A model generated the notes under the pieces. The model was not told the origin of the DNA. It did no database searches and was given only the letters and a program-made list of their open reading frames with translations. A stretch of 47,773 nt of DNA from Prochlorococcus sp. AG-363-G03. GTDB lineage: Bacteria; Cyanobacteriota; Cyanobacteriia; PCC-6307; Cyanobiaceae. Every line of letters starts with the position of its first letter. The stretch's first letter is position 1. Positions 35,635 through 45,729 of this stretch are shown here, one piece after another. The stretch spans positions 1-47,773 of the forward strand of contig QCFJ01000006.1 of NCBI GenBank assembly GCA_003280265.1, given 5' to 3'. The position numbers were made by a program, and so were the translations under genes.

Positions 35635-38412
35635 TCAATTATTTCTTTCAGTCGCCGGATTAATAACCTCATGATTTGTTTCTTTGATTTGATCAATCTC
35701 TTGAGCTTCACAGACTGGAAATCTATCCATTAATTTTATTGCTGCTTTAGCATTTTTTCTAAGTTGCTTACTCACAGCCTCGCAATAGGGAATCTGTGAA
35801 AGCAAATCATTTGTTCTTCTTAGAATTCTTACAACATCTCCCTCATCTAAAGAAGTATTTGAAATTAAATCCGTCCAAGCACTTCCTCCTGCCCAAGCTT
35901 CTACTAAACCCATTAATTCTGAACTCCATAGAATTGGGACTTCAATGCCTAATCGTTCTTGAACTCTAAATAATTCTCTTCGTATGTTCGATAAATCATT
36001 AAAGGCTTCATCTGCAACTACACTTGGAATAAATCCAGTCCATAAATCAGGACGGTTAACTTCCGTCACAATTGACTGGATCACTCCAGCTAATTCTATC
36101 GGAGTCAATTCATCAAGGTGTCCACTCATTAAAACCAAACCTAACCATAATTCATTTTCACCTCTTAATGATCCAATACCTCTGCCAATCTCAGTGGGAT
36201 TTAAATCGTCTAAGCACCCGAAGTGATTTAGTACTTCAATCAATGATAAAAAAGTTTCCCAGTGGCGATTAGATCTGTCATAAAGAATCTTCTCACGTTC
36301 ATCAATTTCAATATTTAGTTCATTCATTTTACGTCTATGTTTCTTTAATTTTTTCTTATCCCCCCATCGATGAGCTGGCTGAAGCAACAATTCATCATCT
36401 AAAGATTTAACTAATTTAGCTTGAGATAAAACTTCACTAGCCAAATCATATTGAGCAGTTCTCATGTTATTTTTCTTAGCCAAGCCTAAAATTATTAAAG
36501 CAATTTCATTACTTCTCAAATCCCCATGATATATTTCACCAAGTCTACTCATCTCAGGAGGTGTAATAGATGTTACGTCTAAACATGTCAGATCAGAATG
36601 AAGACTAACCACCTCATTACAAGAAATAAGTGTCCATATATTTTCATCTGTCAAGCATAATAATTGAGAGGATCTATTTCCTTTTTGTATTTTTTCAACA
36701 ATTACAGCAGGTATAACTTTCCCTTTTAACTGTGTAGTTTTTAGACTAATAAGAGTTCCATTTTTTGCTAATTCCAAGGCTAGGATCAATTCATCAGATA
36801 AAGTTTCAGCAGATTGTTTTTGGAGAATCTTTAATAGTCGTCTTTCTTCCTTTAAATGACTTTTTATTTTTTCATATCTTTCAAAATCAGACCATGGTAT
36901 ATCTTCTGAAAAAGTTTTATATTCTTTAAACTCCTCTTTTAATCTAGATAGTTCTTCCTCCTCTTCAGCTAAATCTAAGCTAGCTAAGTATCTGCTAAAG
37001 CTTCTTTCAATTAATTCTTTTGATTTATCTAAATCATAACGCTGTAACAAATTCAGAACCATTCCATAACTAGGTGTGAATTGACTAGTTAGTGGATCCG
37101 CTGGGCTGGTTGCCAATTGACCAGCTTCTCGAACTCCTTCAAATCGAGTTTGGACAGTGACCACATAGCCTCTAGAATCAAGACCCCTTCTTCCTGCTCT
37201 CCCAGCCATTTGTAAAAACTCACTCCCCATTAATTGACGATGCCCATTATCTGATCTCTTCGACAAAGTAGATATAATTGTACTTCTCGCCGGCATATTG
37301 ATTCCTGCAGCTAAAGTTTCAGTTGCAAAAACAACCTTTATCAATCCTTCTTGAAATAATTCCTCAATTAACTCCTTCCATGCAGGAAGCACTCCTGCAT
37401 GATGAGAAGCGATTCCATTAAATAAAGCTTTTATATGTAAATCATCTCTCAAACCTTCTGAATTTAACTTTGTATATTTTTCAAATCGATCTTGAATTGA
37501 GTTTCTTTCTTCTTGGTTTACTAAAGAAATATTAGCTATTGTTTTCACAGCCTTGTCACAACCTCGACGACTAAATATGAAATAGATAGCGGGCAACATA
37601 TTTCTTTCTACCAACTTCGAAATCACAAAGCCCAGCGAAGGGGATTCAGGTTGACTAGGCTTAGATAAGCGTCCTCTCTTCTTATATGATTTCGTTGGAC
37701 GCCAAATCTTACAGTTTGGATGCAACCCAGTTCCTTTCTCATTGAGTAAAGGATGAACTCCTTTAGCACTACAAAAATTGAATTCCAGAGGAACTGGCCT
37801 TAAGTGACTTGATATCAGATCGGTTGGTCCATGAACTTGCTCAATCCAATCAGTTAATTGACCTGCATTTGCGACTGTTGCCGACAGAGCAACGAACTGA
37901 ACGGATTTAGGACAATGAATAATTGATTCCTCCCACACCGTCCCTCTATGAGCATCATTCATGTAGTGACATTCATCAAGAACAACAGTTTCTATATCAA
38001 GAAGAGGATCATCATTTCTATCTGCTGCCACATAAAGCATATTTCTAAAAATTTCAGTAGTCATAACAAGAATCGAAGCCTCTCTATTCAGGCTTAAGTC
38101 ACCTGTCAAAAGGCCCACATTGCTTGAACCAAATTGATTCCTAAAATCTCTTAGTTTTTGATTAGATAAAGCTTTTAGGGGCGTTGTATAAAATACCTTA
38201 TTTCCATGAGAAATCGCTCTATAAATTGCATACTCCCCTATTAATGTTTTTCCTGATCCTGTAGGGGCACTGACAACTACAGAATGACCTTGATTGAGTG
38301 AGTCAATTGCTTTAAGTTGAAAATCATCCAATGCAAAAGGAAAAATTTCCTTTGTATTTAAATTGCTTTGGAGGCTTTCGTTCCCTGACGTACCTCTTGC
38401 TGATGAAGTCAT
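35635..38412 (-). CDS. Ski2-like superfamily 2 RNA helicase
   Basis: Walker A SAPTGSGKTLIGEYA, DECHYM, ALSATVANAGQLTDWI, FATETLAAGINMPARSTII, QMAGRAGRRGLDSRGYVV; DSHCT-like C-terminus. Confidence 0.92.
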   Translation of the reverse strand: MTSSARGTSGNESLQSNLNTKEIFPFALDDFQLKAIDSLNQGHSVVVSAPTGSGKTLIGEYAIYRAISHGNKVFYTTPLKALSNQKLRDFRNQFGSSNVGLLTGDLSLNREASILVMTTEIFRNMLYVAADRNDDPLLDIETVVLDECHYMNDAHRGTVWEESIIHCPKSVQFVALSATVANAGQLTDWIEQVHGPTDLISSHLRPVPLEFNFCSAKGVHPLLNEKGTGLHPNCKIWRPTKSYKKRGRLSKPSQPESPSLGFVISKLVERNMLPAIYFIFSRRGCDKAVKTIANISLVNQEERNSIQDRFEKYTKLNSEGLRDDLHIKALFNGIASHHAGVLPAWKELIEELFQEGLIKVVFATETLAAGINMPARSTIISTLSKRSDNGHRQLMGSEFLQMAGRAGRRGLDSRGYVVTVQTRFEGVREAGQLATSPADPLTSQFTPSYGMVLNLLQRYDLDKSKELIERSFSRYLASLDLAEEEEELSRLKEEFKEYKTFSEDIPWSDFERYEKIKSHLKEERRLLKILQKQSAETLSDELILALELAKNGTLISLKTTQLKGKVIPAVIVEKIQKGNRSSQLLCLTDENIWTLISCNEVVSLHSDLTCLDVTSITPPEMSRLGEIYHGDLRSNEIALIILGLAKKNNMRTAQYDLASEVLSQAKLVKSLDDELLLQPAHRWGDKKKLKKHRRKMNELNIEIDEREKILYDRSNRHWETFLSLIEVLNHFGCLDDLNPTEIGRGIGSLRGENELWLGLVLMSGHLDELTPIELAGVIQSIVTEVNRPDLWTGFIPSVVADEAFNDLSNIRRELFRVQERLGIEVPILWSSELMGLVEAWAGGSAWTDLISNTSLDEGDVVRILRRTNDLLSQIPYCEAVSKQLRKNAKAAIKLMDRFPVCEAQEIDQIKETNHEVINPATERNN

Positions 38413-38541
38413 TACTTAATCCTAGGGGAATATTCTATGACCACATGATTTTTGACGTGGATACATAATAAAATCAAGAAATTAAAGAAAAAATGTTAAG
38501 CCAACCCCCAATTCTTCAAGTAGAAAAAACAAAATAACAAT

Positions 38542-39684
38542 ATGCCTAATATCCCCAACTTTAGAATTCGTAAACTCAGGACTTGGTCTCCAGGAAAAAA
38601 ATCGTCAGAATTGATTGGTGTAGATGAAAATAACAATCAAATCAAGTTAATTGACCTAGCAAGTAATGACTACTTAGATCTAGCAAGACATCCATTCTTA
38701 ATTGAGGCAGCCAGACAAACCTTAGAAGCTGATGGAGTTGGTTCTGGAGGATCAAGATTTATCACTGGAAGTAGAAATATTCATCAAAAACTTGAAACAA
38801 AGCTTGCCGAATGGCTTAATCGTGAGGTTGTCCTGCTTTACCCAAGTGGTTTCCAGGCGAATCTGGCTGCAGTTTTAGCACTTACTGATCGTCATACCAC
38901 AGTTATTTGTGATCGTCTAATACATCATTCTCTGCTCGTTGGAGTCAAAGCGAGTGGAGCAAAACTTATTAGATTCAAGCACAACAATTTATCTGAACTA
39001 GAAGCACTTTTAAAAAAATCTAAACAAATAAATCCTCAAAAACAACCTTTAGTAATTACTGAAAGCCTTTTTAGCATGGAAGGTACAACAGCTCCCATAA
39101 CAGAAATTTCAAAACTGTGTATTAAGTATGATTCAAAGTTATTGGTAGACGAAGCTCATGCTTTTGGTGTTATGGGTCCAGAAGGAAGAGGTGAATCATT
39201 TGGACTCCAAAAACCTATTTCAATTATTAGTGGAACTTTCGGCAAAGCATTTGGAGGTGGAGGAGCATTTCTAGCAACAGACAAGCTAACAGGAGAGAAT
39301 TTAATACAAAACTGTGGCGCATTTCGCTATACCACTGCATTAGCTCCCCCACTCTGTGCAAGTGCTCTAGCCGCATTAAATCTTATTGAAAGCAACCCTA
39401 GCTGGGGGACAGAACTGAGAGAAAAATCAATAGCTATAAGAGACAAATTATCTCAAATGGGGTGGCAACGACCTGCTGGCAAAGGTCCAATTATCTCCAT
39501 AATTCTGGGATCAGATGAATTAGCCTTGGATTATCAAAAGAGACTTGAGAAACAAGGCATTCTCACAGTTGCCATCCGTCCACCAACTGTCCCTGAAGGG
39601 AAATCAAGACTCAGGCTAGTTATCAGACGAAACACTCCTCTTAAGGCACTCGAAGTGCTTTTCAAAGTTCTGAAAAACAAATGA
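38542..39684 (+). CDS. bioF: 8-amino-7-oxononanoate synthase
   Basis: LIDLASNDYLDLARHP, GVGSGGSRFITGSRNIHQKLE, VDEAHAFGVMGPEGRG, SGTFGKAFGGGGAFLA. Confidence 0.93.
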   Translation: MPNIPNFRIRKLRTWSPGKKSSELIGVDENNNQIKLIDLASNDYLDLARHPFLIEAARQTLEADGVGSGGSRFITGSRNIHQKLETKLAEWLNREVVLLYPSGFQANLAAVLALTDRHTTVICDRLIHHSLLVGVKASGAKLIRFKHNNLSELEALLKKSKQINPQKQPLVITESLFSMEGTTAPITEISKLCIKYDSKLLVDEAHAFGVMGPEGRGESFGLQKPISIISGTFGKAFGGGGAFLATDKLTGENLIQNCGAFRYTTALAPPLCASALAALNLIESNPSWGTELREKSIAIRDKLSQMGWQRPAGKGPIISIILGSDELALDYQKRLEKQGILTVAIRPPTVPEGKSRLRLVIRRNTPLKALEVLFKVLKNK

Positions 39685-40418
39685 AAGAAGTAATTGCTAT
39701 GCATGGGTGGGCTGGAGATAGTAATCAATGGTCAAACTGGGAAAAGATTTTCAGGTGTTCTGGTTGGGAATGGCAAAATGCTGAACGTGGATACAAAGCC
39801 ATAAGTCCACATACACCCAAATGGAATCACAACTCAAATCAAGTCGAGCTTAAAAGAGTTGCTATATGCCACTCTCTTGGTTCACATTTAATAGACAAAC
39901 AAGTTTTGCGCTCAGCTACTCATGTTGTATTAATCAATAGTTTTAGTCGTTTTATTCCGAGTGGTAAAGAGCATCGCCATATACAAATGGCCCTTAAAAA
40001 AATGATGACTGCAATCAACACACCCAATGAAGCAGCTATGTTAAGAAAGTTTCATGTAAAAGCTTATAAACCCAATGGCATCGATATTGAGTCACTCGAA
40101 GAAAATCTCCATCACATATCAGATTCAGGAAGATTAAGACTAAAAAATGATTTAACACGTCTTATTAATTCTGATTCTTTACCAATCGGTTTAAATAGTT
40201 GCGTCGAAGTACTGATTGTAAATAGTGAAGAAGACTTTATATTGCCCAATCAAACAAAAGTAAAGCTTACTGAGGATTTAACTAAACACTTAGAAGTCTT
40301 ACCAAAAAAAATCAATCTTCAAGAGGAGGGGCATTACATAACAAAAATTAAAAATATCAAAAAAATCAAACAATGGGTAGAATCAAGTCATGCAAAAAAC
40401 ATGGTCGAGCCAAGTTAA
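39681..40418 (+). CDS. bioK: Alpha/beta hydrolase, probable pimeloyl-ACP methyl ester esterase (BioK type)
   Basis: VIAMHGWAGDSNQW, nucleophile-elbow-like CHSLGSH, candidate acid NSEEDF, candidate His EEGHYI; ATGA overlap with bioF and overlap with bioC. Confidence 0.75.
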   Translation: MKEVIAMHGWAGDSNQWSNWEKIFRCSGWEWQNAERGYKAISPHTPKWNHNSNQVELKRVAICHSLGSHLIDKQVLRSATHVVLINSFSRFIPSGKEHRHIQMALKKMMTAINTPNEAAMLRKFHVKAYKPNGIDIESLEENLHHISDSGRLRLKNDLTRLINSDSLPIGLNSCVEVLIVNSEEDFILPNQTKVKLTEDLTKHLEVLPKKINLQEEGHYITKIKNIKKIKQWVESSHAKNMVEPS

Positions 40419-41145
40419 TAAAAACTTTAATGAAGCTGCATTAAACTACAACAAATCAGCATCAATTCAAAAAAGTACTGCTTTAAAACTTGCAAAAATA
40501 TGTTCTCATCATTCAATTAAACATGGACTATGGGTTGACCTTGGATCTGGCACTGGACTACTCGCAAAATCATTAGAAGATCTACATCCAAACCAATATG
40601 TGGTGAGATTAGATAATTCTAAAAAGATGATTGAACAACATTCTGCAAAAAGTGTTAAACAACTTTGGGATTTAAACAATGGTTTACCTATGTGGCCTAC
40701 AAAACCAAATTTATTGGCTTCAAGTTTTGTTTTACATTGGCTTAATGATCCACAAAAACAACTTAATGAATGGTTCAATTCTCTGAGTATAGATGGATGG
40801 ATTGCTTTAGCAATCCCAATCAAGGGAAGTTTCCCAGAATGGTATGAAGCTGCAGAAAAAGCAGATTTAATATGTACGGCTCTTGATTTACCATCATACG
40901 ACTCACTAACTAGAGTCGTTCCACAACAAAGTATTTTATATAATAAAATAGAAGTTATTAAACAGACGGCTAAGAAAGCGACTTCTTTATTAAAGCCAAT
41001 GATCAACGTTGGAGCACAAAGTAGCAAGAAGGAACAATTAAGTATTTCAGATTGGCGCCATCTATTGTCTTTTTGGCCAATTTCTAATAATGATAGACAA
41101 GTAAGCCTTAGTTGGTCAATTCAGTTTTTATTAATAAAGCGATGA
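40390..41145 (+). CDS. bioC: Malonyl-ACP O-methyltransferase
   Basis: VNKNFNEAALNYNKSASIQKSTALKLA, GLWVDLGSGTGLLAKSL, SSFVLHWLNDPQKQLNEW. Confidence 0.9.
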   Translation: MQKTWSSQVNKNFNEAALNYNKSASIQKSTALKLAKICSHHSIKHGLWVDLGSGTGLLAKSLEDLHPNQYVVRLDNSKKMIEQHSAKSVKQLWDLNNGLPMWPTKPNLLASSFVLHWLNDPQKQLNEWFNSLSIDGWIALAIPIKGSFPEWYEAAEKADLICTALDLPSYDSLTRVVPQQSILYNKIEVIKQTAKKATSLLKPMINVGAQSSKKEQLSISDWRHLLSFWPISNNDRQVSLSWSIQFLLIKR

Positions 41146-41792
41146 GTGATTTCTCAAAAAGAATAGTTATTTGTGGTACAGATACAGATGTAGGCAAAAC
41201 GATCGTAAGTAGTTTTTTCGTCCAAGGGCTTAACGGGATCTACTGGAAACCCATTCAAAGTGGGACAGAGGATGGTACAGATACTAAAACCGTTTGCAAA
41301 CTTTTAAACCTTGAGCCTAATCGCCATATTTCTGAGAGATATACATTCAAGGCTGCTGTATCTCCACATTGGGCCGCTGAAAAAGAGTCTAGGGTTATTG
41401 AACCAAGCAATTTACACTTACCTGACTTAGATAAATTAATTATCATCGAGACTGCTGGTGGTTTAATGGTTCCTTTAAACCGGAATTGGCTACAAATAGA
41501 CCAACTAAAGATTTGGGGAGCTCCAGTAATTCTTGTAGCCAGAACTGGTCTCGGCACCCTCAATCACACCTTATTAAGTTTAGAGGCCTTGAAAAACAGA
41601 AATTTAGATGTATTAGGCATAGTATTAAATGGACCTCCACATGATGACAATCCTAAGACTCTAGAGCAATTTGGAGATACACAAATTCTTGCAAGTCTTC
41701 CTATCTTTGATGAAGTAAATGCAAAAGTACTCTCACAAGAATGGAACAAACAGCAATTAGATCAAAAGCTAAAAAAATACATTTGGAATTAA
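41142..41792 (+). CDS. bioD: Dethiobiotin synthetase
   Basis: MSDFSKRIVICGTDTDVGKTIVSSFF, YWKPIQSGTEDGTDTKT, ETAGGLMVPLN; start chosen at the ATGA overlap with bioC. Confidence 0.94.
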   Translation: MSDFSKRIVICGTDTDVGKTIVSSFFVQGLNGIYWKPIQSGTEDGTDTKTVCKLLNLEPNRHISERYTFKAAVSPHWAAEKESRVIEPSNLHLPDLDKLIIIETAGGLMVPLNRNWLQIDQLKIWGAPVILVARTGLGTLNHTLLSLEALKNRNLDVLGIVLNGPPHDDNPKTLEQFGDTQILASLPIFDEVNAKVLSQEWNKQQLDQKLKKYIWN

Positions 41793-41823
41793 AATTTATT
41801 TTTTTCTTAATTAATAGATTATT

Positions 41824-43167
41824 TTGACTTCAATCAAGTTAAATGAAATTAGAGGGAAATTAAATTTGATGAATGAGAAAGAAGATTTAAATCAAATTAT
41901 TCAAAATCCTCATATATGGCCACCATTTACACAACTTAAATCCTCTAACCCTCAAATATTGGTTGAAAAAGCTAAAGATGCCCTTTTACTCCCCAAAGAA
42001 AAAGCTCCAATAATCGATGGTATAAGTAGCTGGTGGGTCACTCTACATGGTCATTCAAATGAATATATTGCTAAGGCGATCGCAACTCAAGCAGAAGAAT
42101 TAGAACAAATTATCTTTGCAGATTTCACTCATCCTCAAGCTGAACTATTAGCCAATCGGCTTAGTAAATTAACAGGGCTAGAAAAGTTATTCTTTTCAGA
42201 TAATGGCTCAACTGCGGTAGAAGTAGCTTTAAAAATGGCACGTCAATGGTGGAAAAACAAATGTGACAATAGATCTCAAATCATTGCATTCGAAGGTGCC
42301 TACCATGGAGATACATTTGGAGCAATGGCAGTAGGCGAACGAAATATATTTAGCGAGCCTTTTGATCAAATGCTATTTCCCGTGAGCAGAGTCCCTTGGC
42401 CTGAGACATGGTGGGGCGATAAAGATTTTGAGAGAAGAGAAAAGGAAGCTTTAGCGACTCTTGATCATCTCTTGAAGACACCAACTATTGCGGTAATTCT
42501 TGAGCCATTAGTACAAGGTGCTGGAGGGATGCGAATGGTTCGTGCAGAATTTTTAGTAGAAGTTGAAAAAAAAATTCGCCAGGCTAATTCTTTACTTATT
42601 GCCGATGAGGTATTAACTGGCTTTGGAAGGTGCGGAGAACTATTTGCTTTTCAAAGAGCAGGATTAAAGCCAGACCTTATATCGCTCTCCAAGGGATTAA
42701 CCGGTGGATTCCTTCCAATGGGAGTAACAATGTCCAGTAAAAGGATTTCAGAAGGATTTCTTGGAGCAGATCCCAAGAAAACTTTCTGGCACGGTCATAG
42801 TTTCACAGCCAACCCATTAGGCTGCGCAGCGGCCAATGCCAGCTTAGATCTTTTAGAAAGATCCCCCAAAAAATATTTAGATTTTGAGTCACGTCACCTA
42901 CCACATCTACAAAAAATAGTTAATGATCCGAGAATTGAATGTCCAAGAATTACAGGGAGCATTGCGGCTTTTAATATTAAAGTAAAAGGCAAAAAAGGGT
43001 ATTTAAGTTCAGTTGGGAAAATCATCAAAGCAAGTGCATTGAAGGTTGGCGTGTTCATAAGGCCATTAGGAGATGTAGTGTATCTAATGCCACCACTATG
43101 TATTACAGATGAAGAGCTAGAGAAATGCTATTTTGGAATTCAAGAGGGCTTAAATTCTCTACCCTAA
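41824..43167 (+). CDS. bioA: Adenosylmethionine-8-amino-7-oxononanoate transaminase (start may be 41869)
   Basis: HIWPPFTQL, ISSWWVTLHGHSNEYIAKAI, FSDNGSTAVEVALKMA, LIADEVLTGFGRCGELFAF, SKGLTGGFLPMGVT. Confidence 0.95.
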   Translation: MTSIKLNEIRGKLNLMNEKEDLNQIIQNPHIWPPFTQLKSSNPQILVEKAKDALLLPKEKAPIIDGISSWWVTLHGHSNEYIAKAIATQAEELEQIIFADFTHPQAELLANRLSKLTGLEKLFFSDNGSTAVEVALKMARQWWKNKCDNRSQIIAFEGAYHGDTFGAMAVGERNIFSEPFDQMLFPVSRVPWPETWWGDKDFERREKEALATLDHLLKTPTIAVILEPLVQGAGGMRMVRAEFLVEVEKKIRQANSLLIADEVLTGFGRCGELFAFQRAGLKPDLISLSKGLTGGFLPMGVTMSSKRISEGFLGADPKKTFWHGHSFTANPLGCAAANASLDLLERSPKKYLDFESRHLPHLQKIVNDPRIECPRITGSIAAFNIKVKGKKGYLSSVGKIIKASALKVGVFIRPLGDVVYLMPPLCITDEELEKCYFGIQEGLNSLP

Positions 43168-43174
43168 GATTTTT

Positions 43175-43666
43175 TCATAAGGATTCAAAGCACTTAGCTA
43201 TAAAATTATTACTAAAAATTGAATAACACATTAACCAACTTGGAATAAAATTCAAGTTTCCACCTTTTGAAAAAGCAATAAATACACCTAAAGCCAGGCT
43301 CACGAAAATAGATGTAATTAATAGAAATAGTGAAAACAATTCTCCACCTGATAACGGTCGCCTGACCCCTATCGATTTAGAAAATTGTACGGGTTGTGTA
43401 TTTCTTAAATAAGATTCTTTTTTCTGACTTATAAGATTATTCTCTTGCTCTATAAATAAATCATAATTTGCCCTTAGGACAGGGTCACTTAATAAATCAT
43501 AAGCCTCGCAAACATTTTGAAATTGCCGTGTCGCTTCATCTCGTGGCAAAGATGTCGTATCCGGGTGAAGACGCTTACTTAATTCACGGAAAGCTTTTCT
43601 GAGCTCTGCGTTATTAGCAGAGGAAGAGACACCAAGTAGTTCGTAACAATTAGGAGAAGGAGTCAA
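43175..43666 (-). CDS. Membrane-anchored J-domain (DnaJ-like) protein
   Basis: NCYELLGVSSSANNAELRKAFRELSKRLHPDTTSLP...RQFQNVCEAYDLLSDPVLRANYD with HPD motif; C-terminal hydrophobic segment. Confidence 0.88.
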   Translation of the reverse strand: MTPSPNCYELLGVSSSANNAELRKAFRELSKRLHPDTTSLPRDEATRQFQNVCEAYDLLSDPVLRANYDLFIEQENNLISQKKESYLRNTQPVQFSKSIGVRRPLSGGELFSLFLLITSIFVSLALGVFIAFSKGGNLNFIPSWLMCYSIFSNNFIAKCFESL

Positions 43667-43744
43667 CTAAAGAAAATATGATCTATTAATGTATAGATTT
43701 TATCTAAATATCTCAAGACTGACTATTTCAAAAAACGATTCAAA

Positions 43745-44491
43745 ATGTCTACTGATAAAAATAACAAAAAAGCAAATCATCTTGTGATATGGAATAAGCT
43801 TAAATGGGTGCCAAGTGAAAAACAATTATCTCAATTTATCCATTTGCAGGAGTTACTTAAAGAATGGAATAAAAAGACCAATCTTACTCGTTTAGTCGAT
43901 GGAGATGATTTCTGGACTGCACAAGTATGTGATAGCTTGTTACCACTTCATGAAGAGCTGCAATACCCAGAGCTCTCTCATAAATATGTTGATGTTGGTT
44001 CAGGTTGTGGATTTCCTGGTTTAGCTATAGCTATAGCAATGCCAAATTCAAATATTACTCTTTTAGATTCTTCAAGTAAAAAAACGACTTTTTTAAAAGA
44101 AGTATCTAAAGAAATTGGATTGCATTCTCGGATAACAGTTGTAACTGAGCGGGCTGAGGTAGCAGGTAGAGATCCATACCTTCGAAGTAATTTTGACTAT
44201 GCAATTGCTAGAGCAGTTGCCTCTGCAAATGTAGTAGCAGAATATCTCGTGCCTTTTTTAAATTCGACAGGGCAGGCGCTCATATTCAGAGGAAGTTGGA
44301 ATGCAACAGAGCAACTAATGCTAAAAAAAGCCTTAACTGAACTACATGCAGAGATTCAACAAACACATAAATTCGTTCTACCTAACAATCGCGGTATTAG
44401 GAACATTATTAGAATTAGTTCTATTAATAAATGTCCTAATCAATATCCGAGATCAATTGGAAAACCAACAAAACAGCCTTTAGGTTACTAA
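43745..44491 (+). CDS. rsmG: 16S rRNA (guanine527-N7)-methyltransferase
   Basis: WNKKTNLTRLVDGDDFWTAQVCDSLLPL, YVDVGSGCGFPGLAIAIAMPNSNITLLDSSSKKTTFLKEV, AIARAVASANVVAEYLVPFL. Confidence 0.93.
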   Translation: MSTDKNNKKANHLVIWNKLKWVPSEKQLSQFIHLQELLKEWNKKTNLTRLVDGDDFWTAQVCDSLLPLHEELQYPELSHKYVDVGSGCGFPGLAIAIAMPNSNITLLDSSSKKTTFLKEVSKEIGLHSRITVVTERAEVAGRDPYLRSNFDYAIARAVASANVVAEYLVPFLNSTGQALIFRGSWNATEQLMLKKALTELHAEIQQTHKFVLPNNRGIRNIIRISSINKCPNQYPRSIGKPTKQPLGY

Positions 44492-45714
44492 ATTCCCCAT
44501 AATCTATCTCTTCTTTCTCCCCCCAATCTATCTCTCAATTTTCTAAGTACAAAAGGTATTTCAGAGCTCCATGGACTATTAATCAAAACTTTTTGCAAGT
44601 CATCCTCGCTCACTTCACAATCCAAGCAATCTGCATTTGAGCCTGGGAACCAATGTCCTCCTCTTCCTAGAAGACCATAACGATCTTTAGCAAAGCTTTC
44701 CATATCCCAAGCCTCTAATAGGTTATTTAACCACAATAAAATCGGTATATTAATCTCTCCTGGAGTTTGATCCCAACTAGGTAAACCTATATGCCAAGTA
44801 GTCAACCATGACTCTCCAAGCGAATCACATGAGGCATCTTTTAGACGCTTTTGTATGTTATTAATTACCGCATGCATGGTATCCATTTTATAAATTGCAC
44901 TTAAATGAATATCAAGATCTTCAGGCTTTGACGCTCCAACACTTAATGTATGAACTCTTTTATCACTCAAGCAAAACAGATCATTAAATTCTATTGGATG
45001 TAAAGGACTACATAAATTTAAAAGTTTCAATGACGGTGTATGTAAATGGCCTCCCTTGTCAGTAGGGCTGATAATAAAAACTCCCATATCATTAGCATTC
45101 GCTACTTGTAATGCTCTTTTATTTTCCTGACGAATAAAGTACCAATGCAAGTTAACATAATCAAAAAGCCCTGTTTCAATTGTTTTAATTATCAGGTCAA
45201 CATTTGCATGAGTTGAGAAGCCAACATGATCAACAAGACCATCTTTTTGCCAACGACGAACAATCTCTAGGCATCCATTTGGACGAATAGTCATGTCTAA
45301 ATGCTCAGGAAGATTGATACCATGAATAGCTAATAAATCAATTTTCTTAGAACCTAATCTACTCATACTTAACTCAAGTTCTTTCTCAAATATTGAAGGA
45401 TTATTGTTTGGTGGTATTTTTGTCTGCACAATTCTTTTTGGGTCATCAATTTGATCGAAAGCCCAACCTATCTGGCGTTCTGATGTTCCATAATGACGAG
45501 CAGTTTCTATGTGGTGCATACCTTTTTGAGACGCATACTTAATAGTTTTTTGCAAGATTTCTTGTTGTTGATTATTAATCTCGTTGGGATCTAAATCCTT
45601 CCAGCTTTGTTGAAAGCGCATGCCTCCAAGAGATAAGACTGGCATCTGAATCTCTGTTCGCCCAAATCTTCTGCTAGGTATTAAATTGGTTTTAGTATCT
45701 TTCATTCGTGCCAC
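44488..45714 (-). CDS. Aldo/keto reductase family protein
   Basis: RRFGRTEIQMPVLSLGGMRFQQSW, HHIETARHYGTSERQIGWAF, IDLLAIHGIN; C-terminal ADCLDCEV. Confidence 0.9.
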   Translation of the reverse strand: MARMKDTKTNLIPSRRFGRTEIQMPVLSLGGMRFQQSWKDLDPNEINNQQQEILQKTIKYASQKGMHHIETARHYGTSERQIGWAFDQIDDPKRIVQTKIPPNNNPSIFEKELELSMSRLGSKKIDLLAIHGINLPEHLDMTIRPNGCLEIVRRWQKDGLVDHVGFSTHANVDLIIKTIETGLFDYVNLHWYFIRQENKRALQVANANDMGVFIISPTDKGGHLHTPSLKLLNLCSPLHPIEFNDLFCLSDKRVHTLSVGASKPEDLDIHLSAIYKMDTMHAVINNIQKRLKDASCDSLGESWLTTWHIGLPSWDQTPGEINIPILLWLNNLLEAWDMESFAKDRYGLLGRGGHWFPGSNADCLDCEVSEDDLQKVLINSPWSSEIPFVLRKLRDRLGGERRDRLWGI

Positions 45715-45729
45715 TTCTAAACTTTAAAA

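Noticed and set aside
40509-41027. 172-aa - strand ORF
   Set aside because: Antisense to bioC; no family resemblance.
42076-42083. GCGATCGC (HIP1 octamer) within bioA
   Set aside because: Only one copy noticed by eye; insufficient to argue horizontal origin of the biotin operon.
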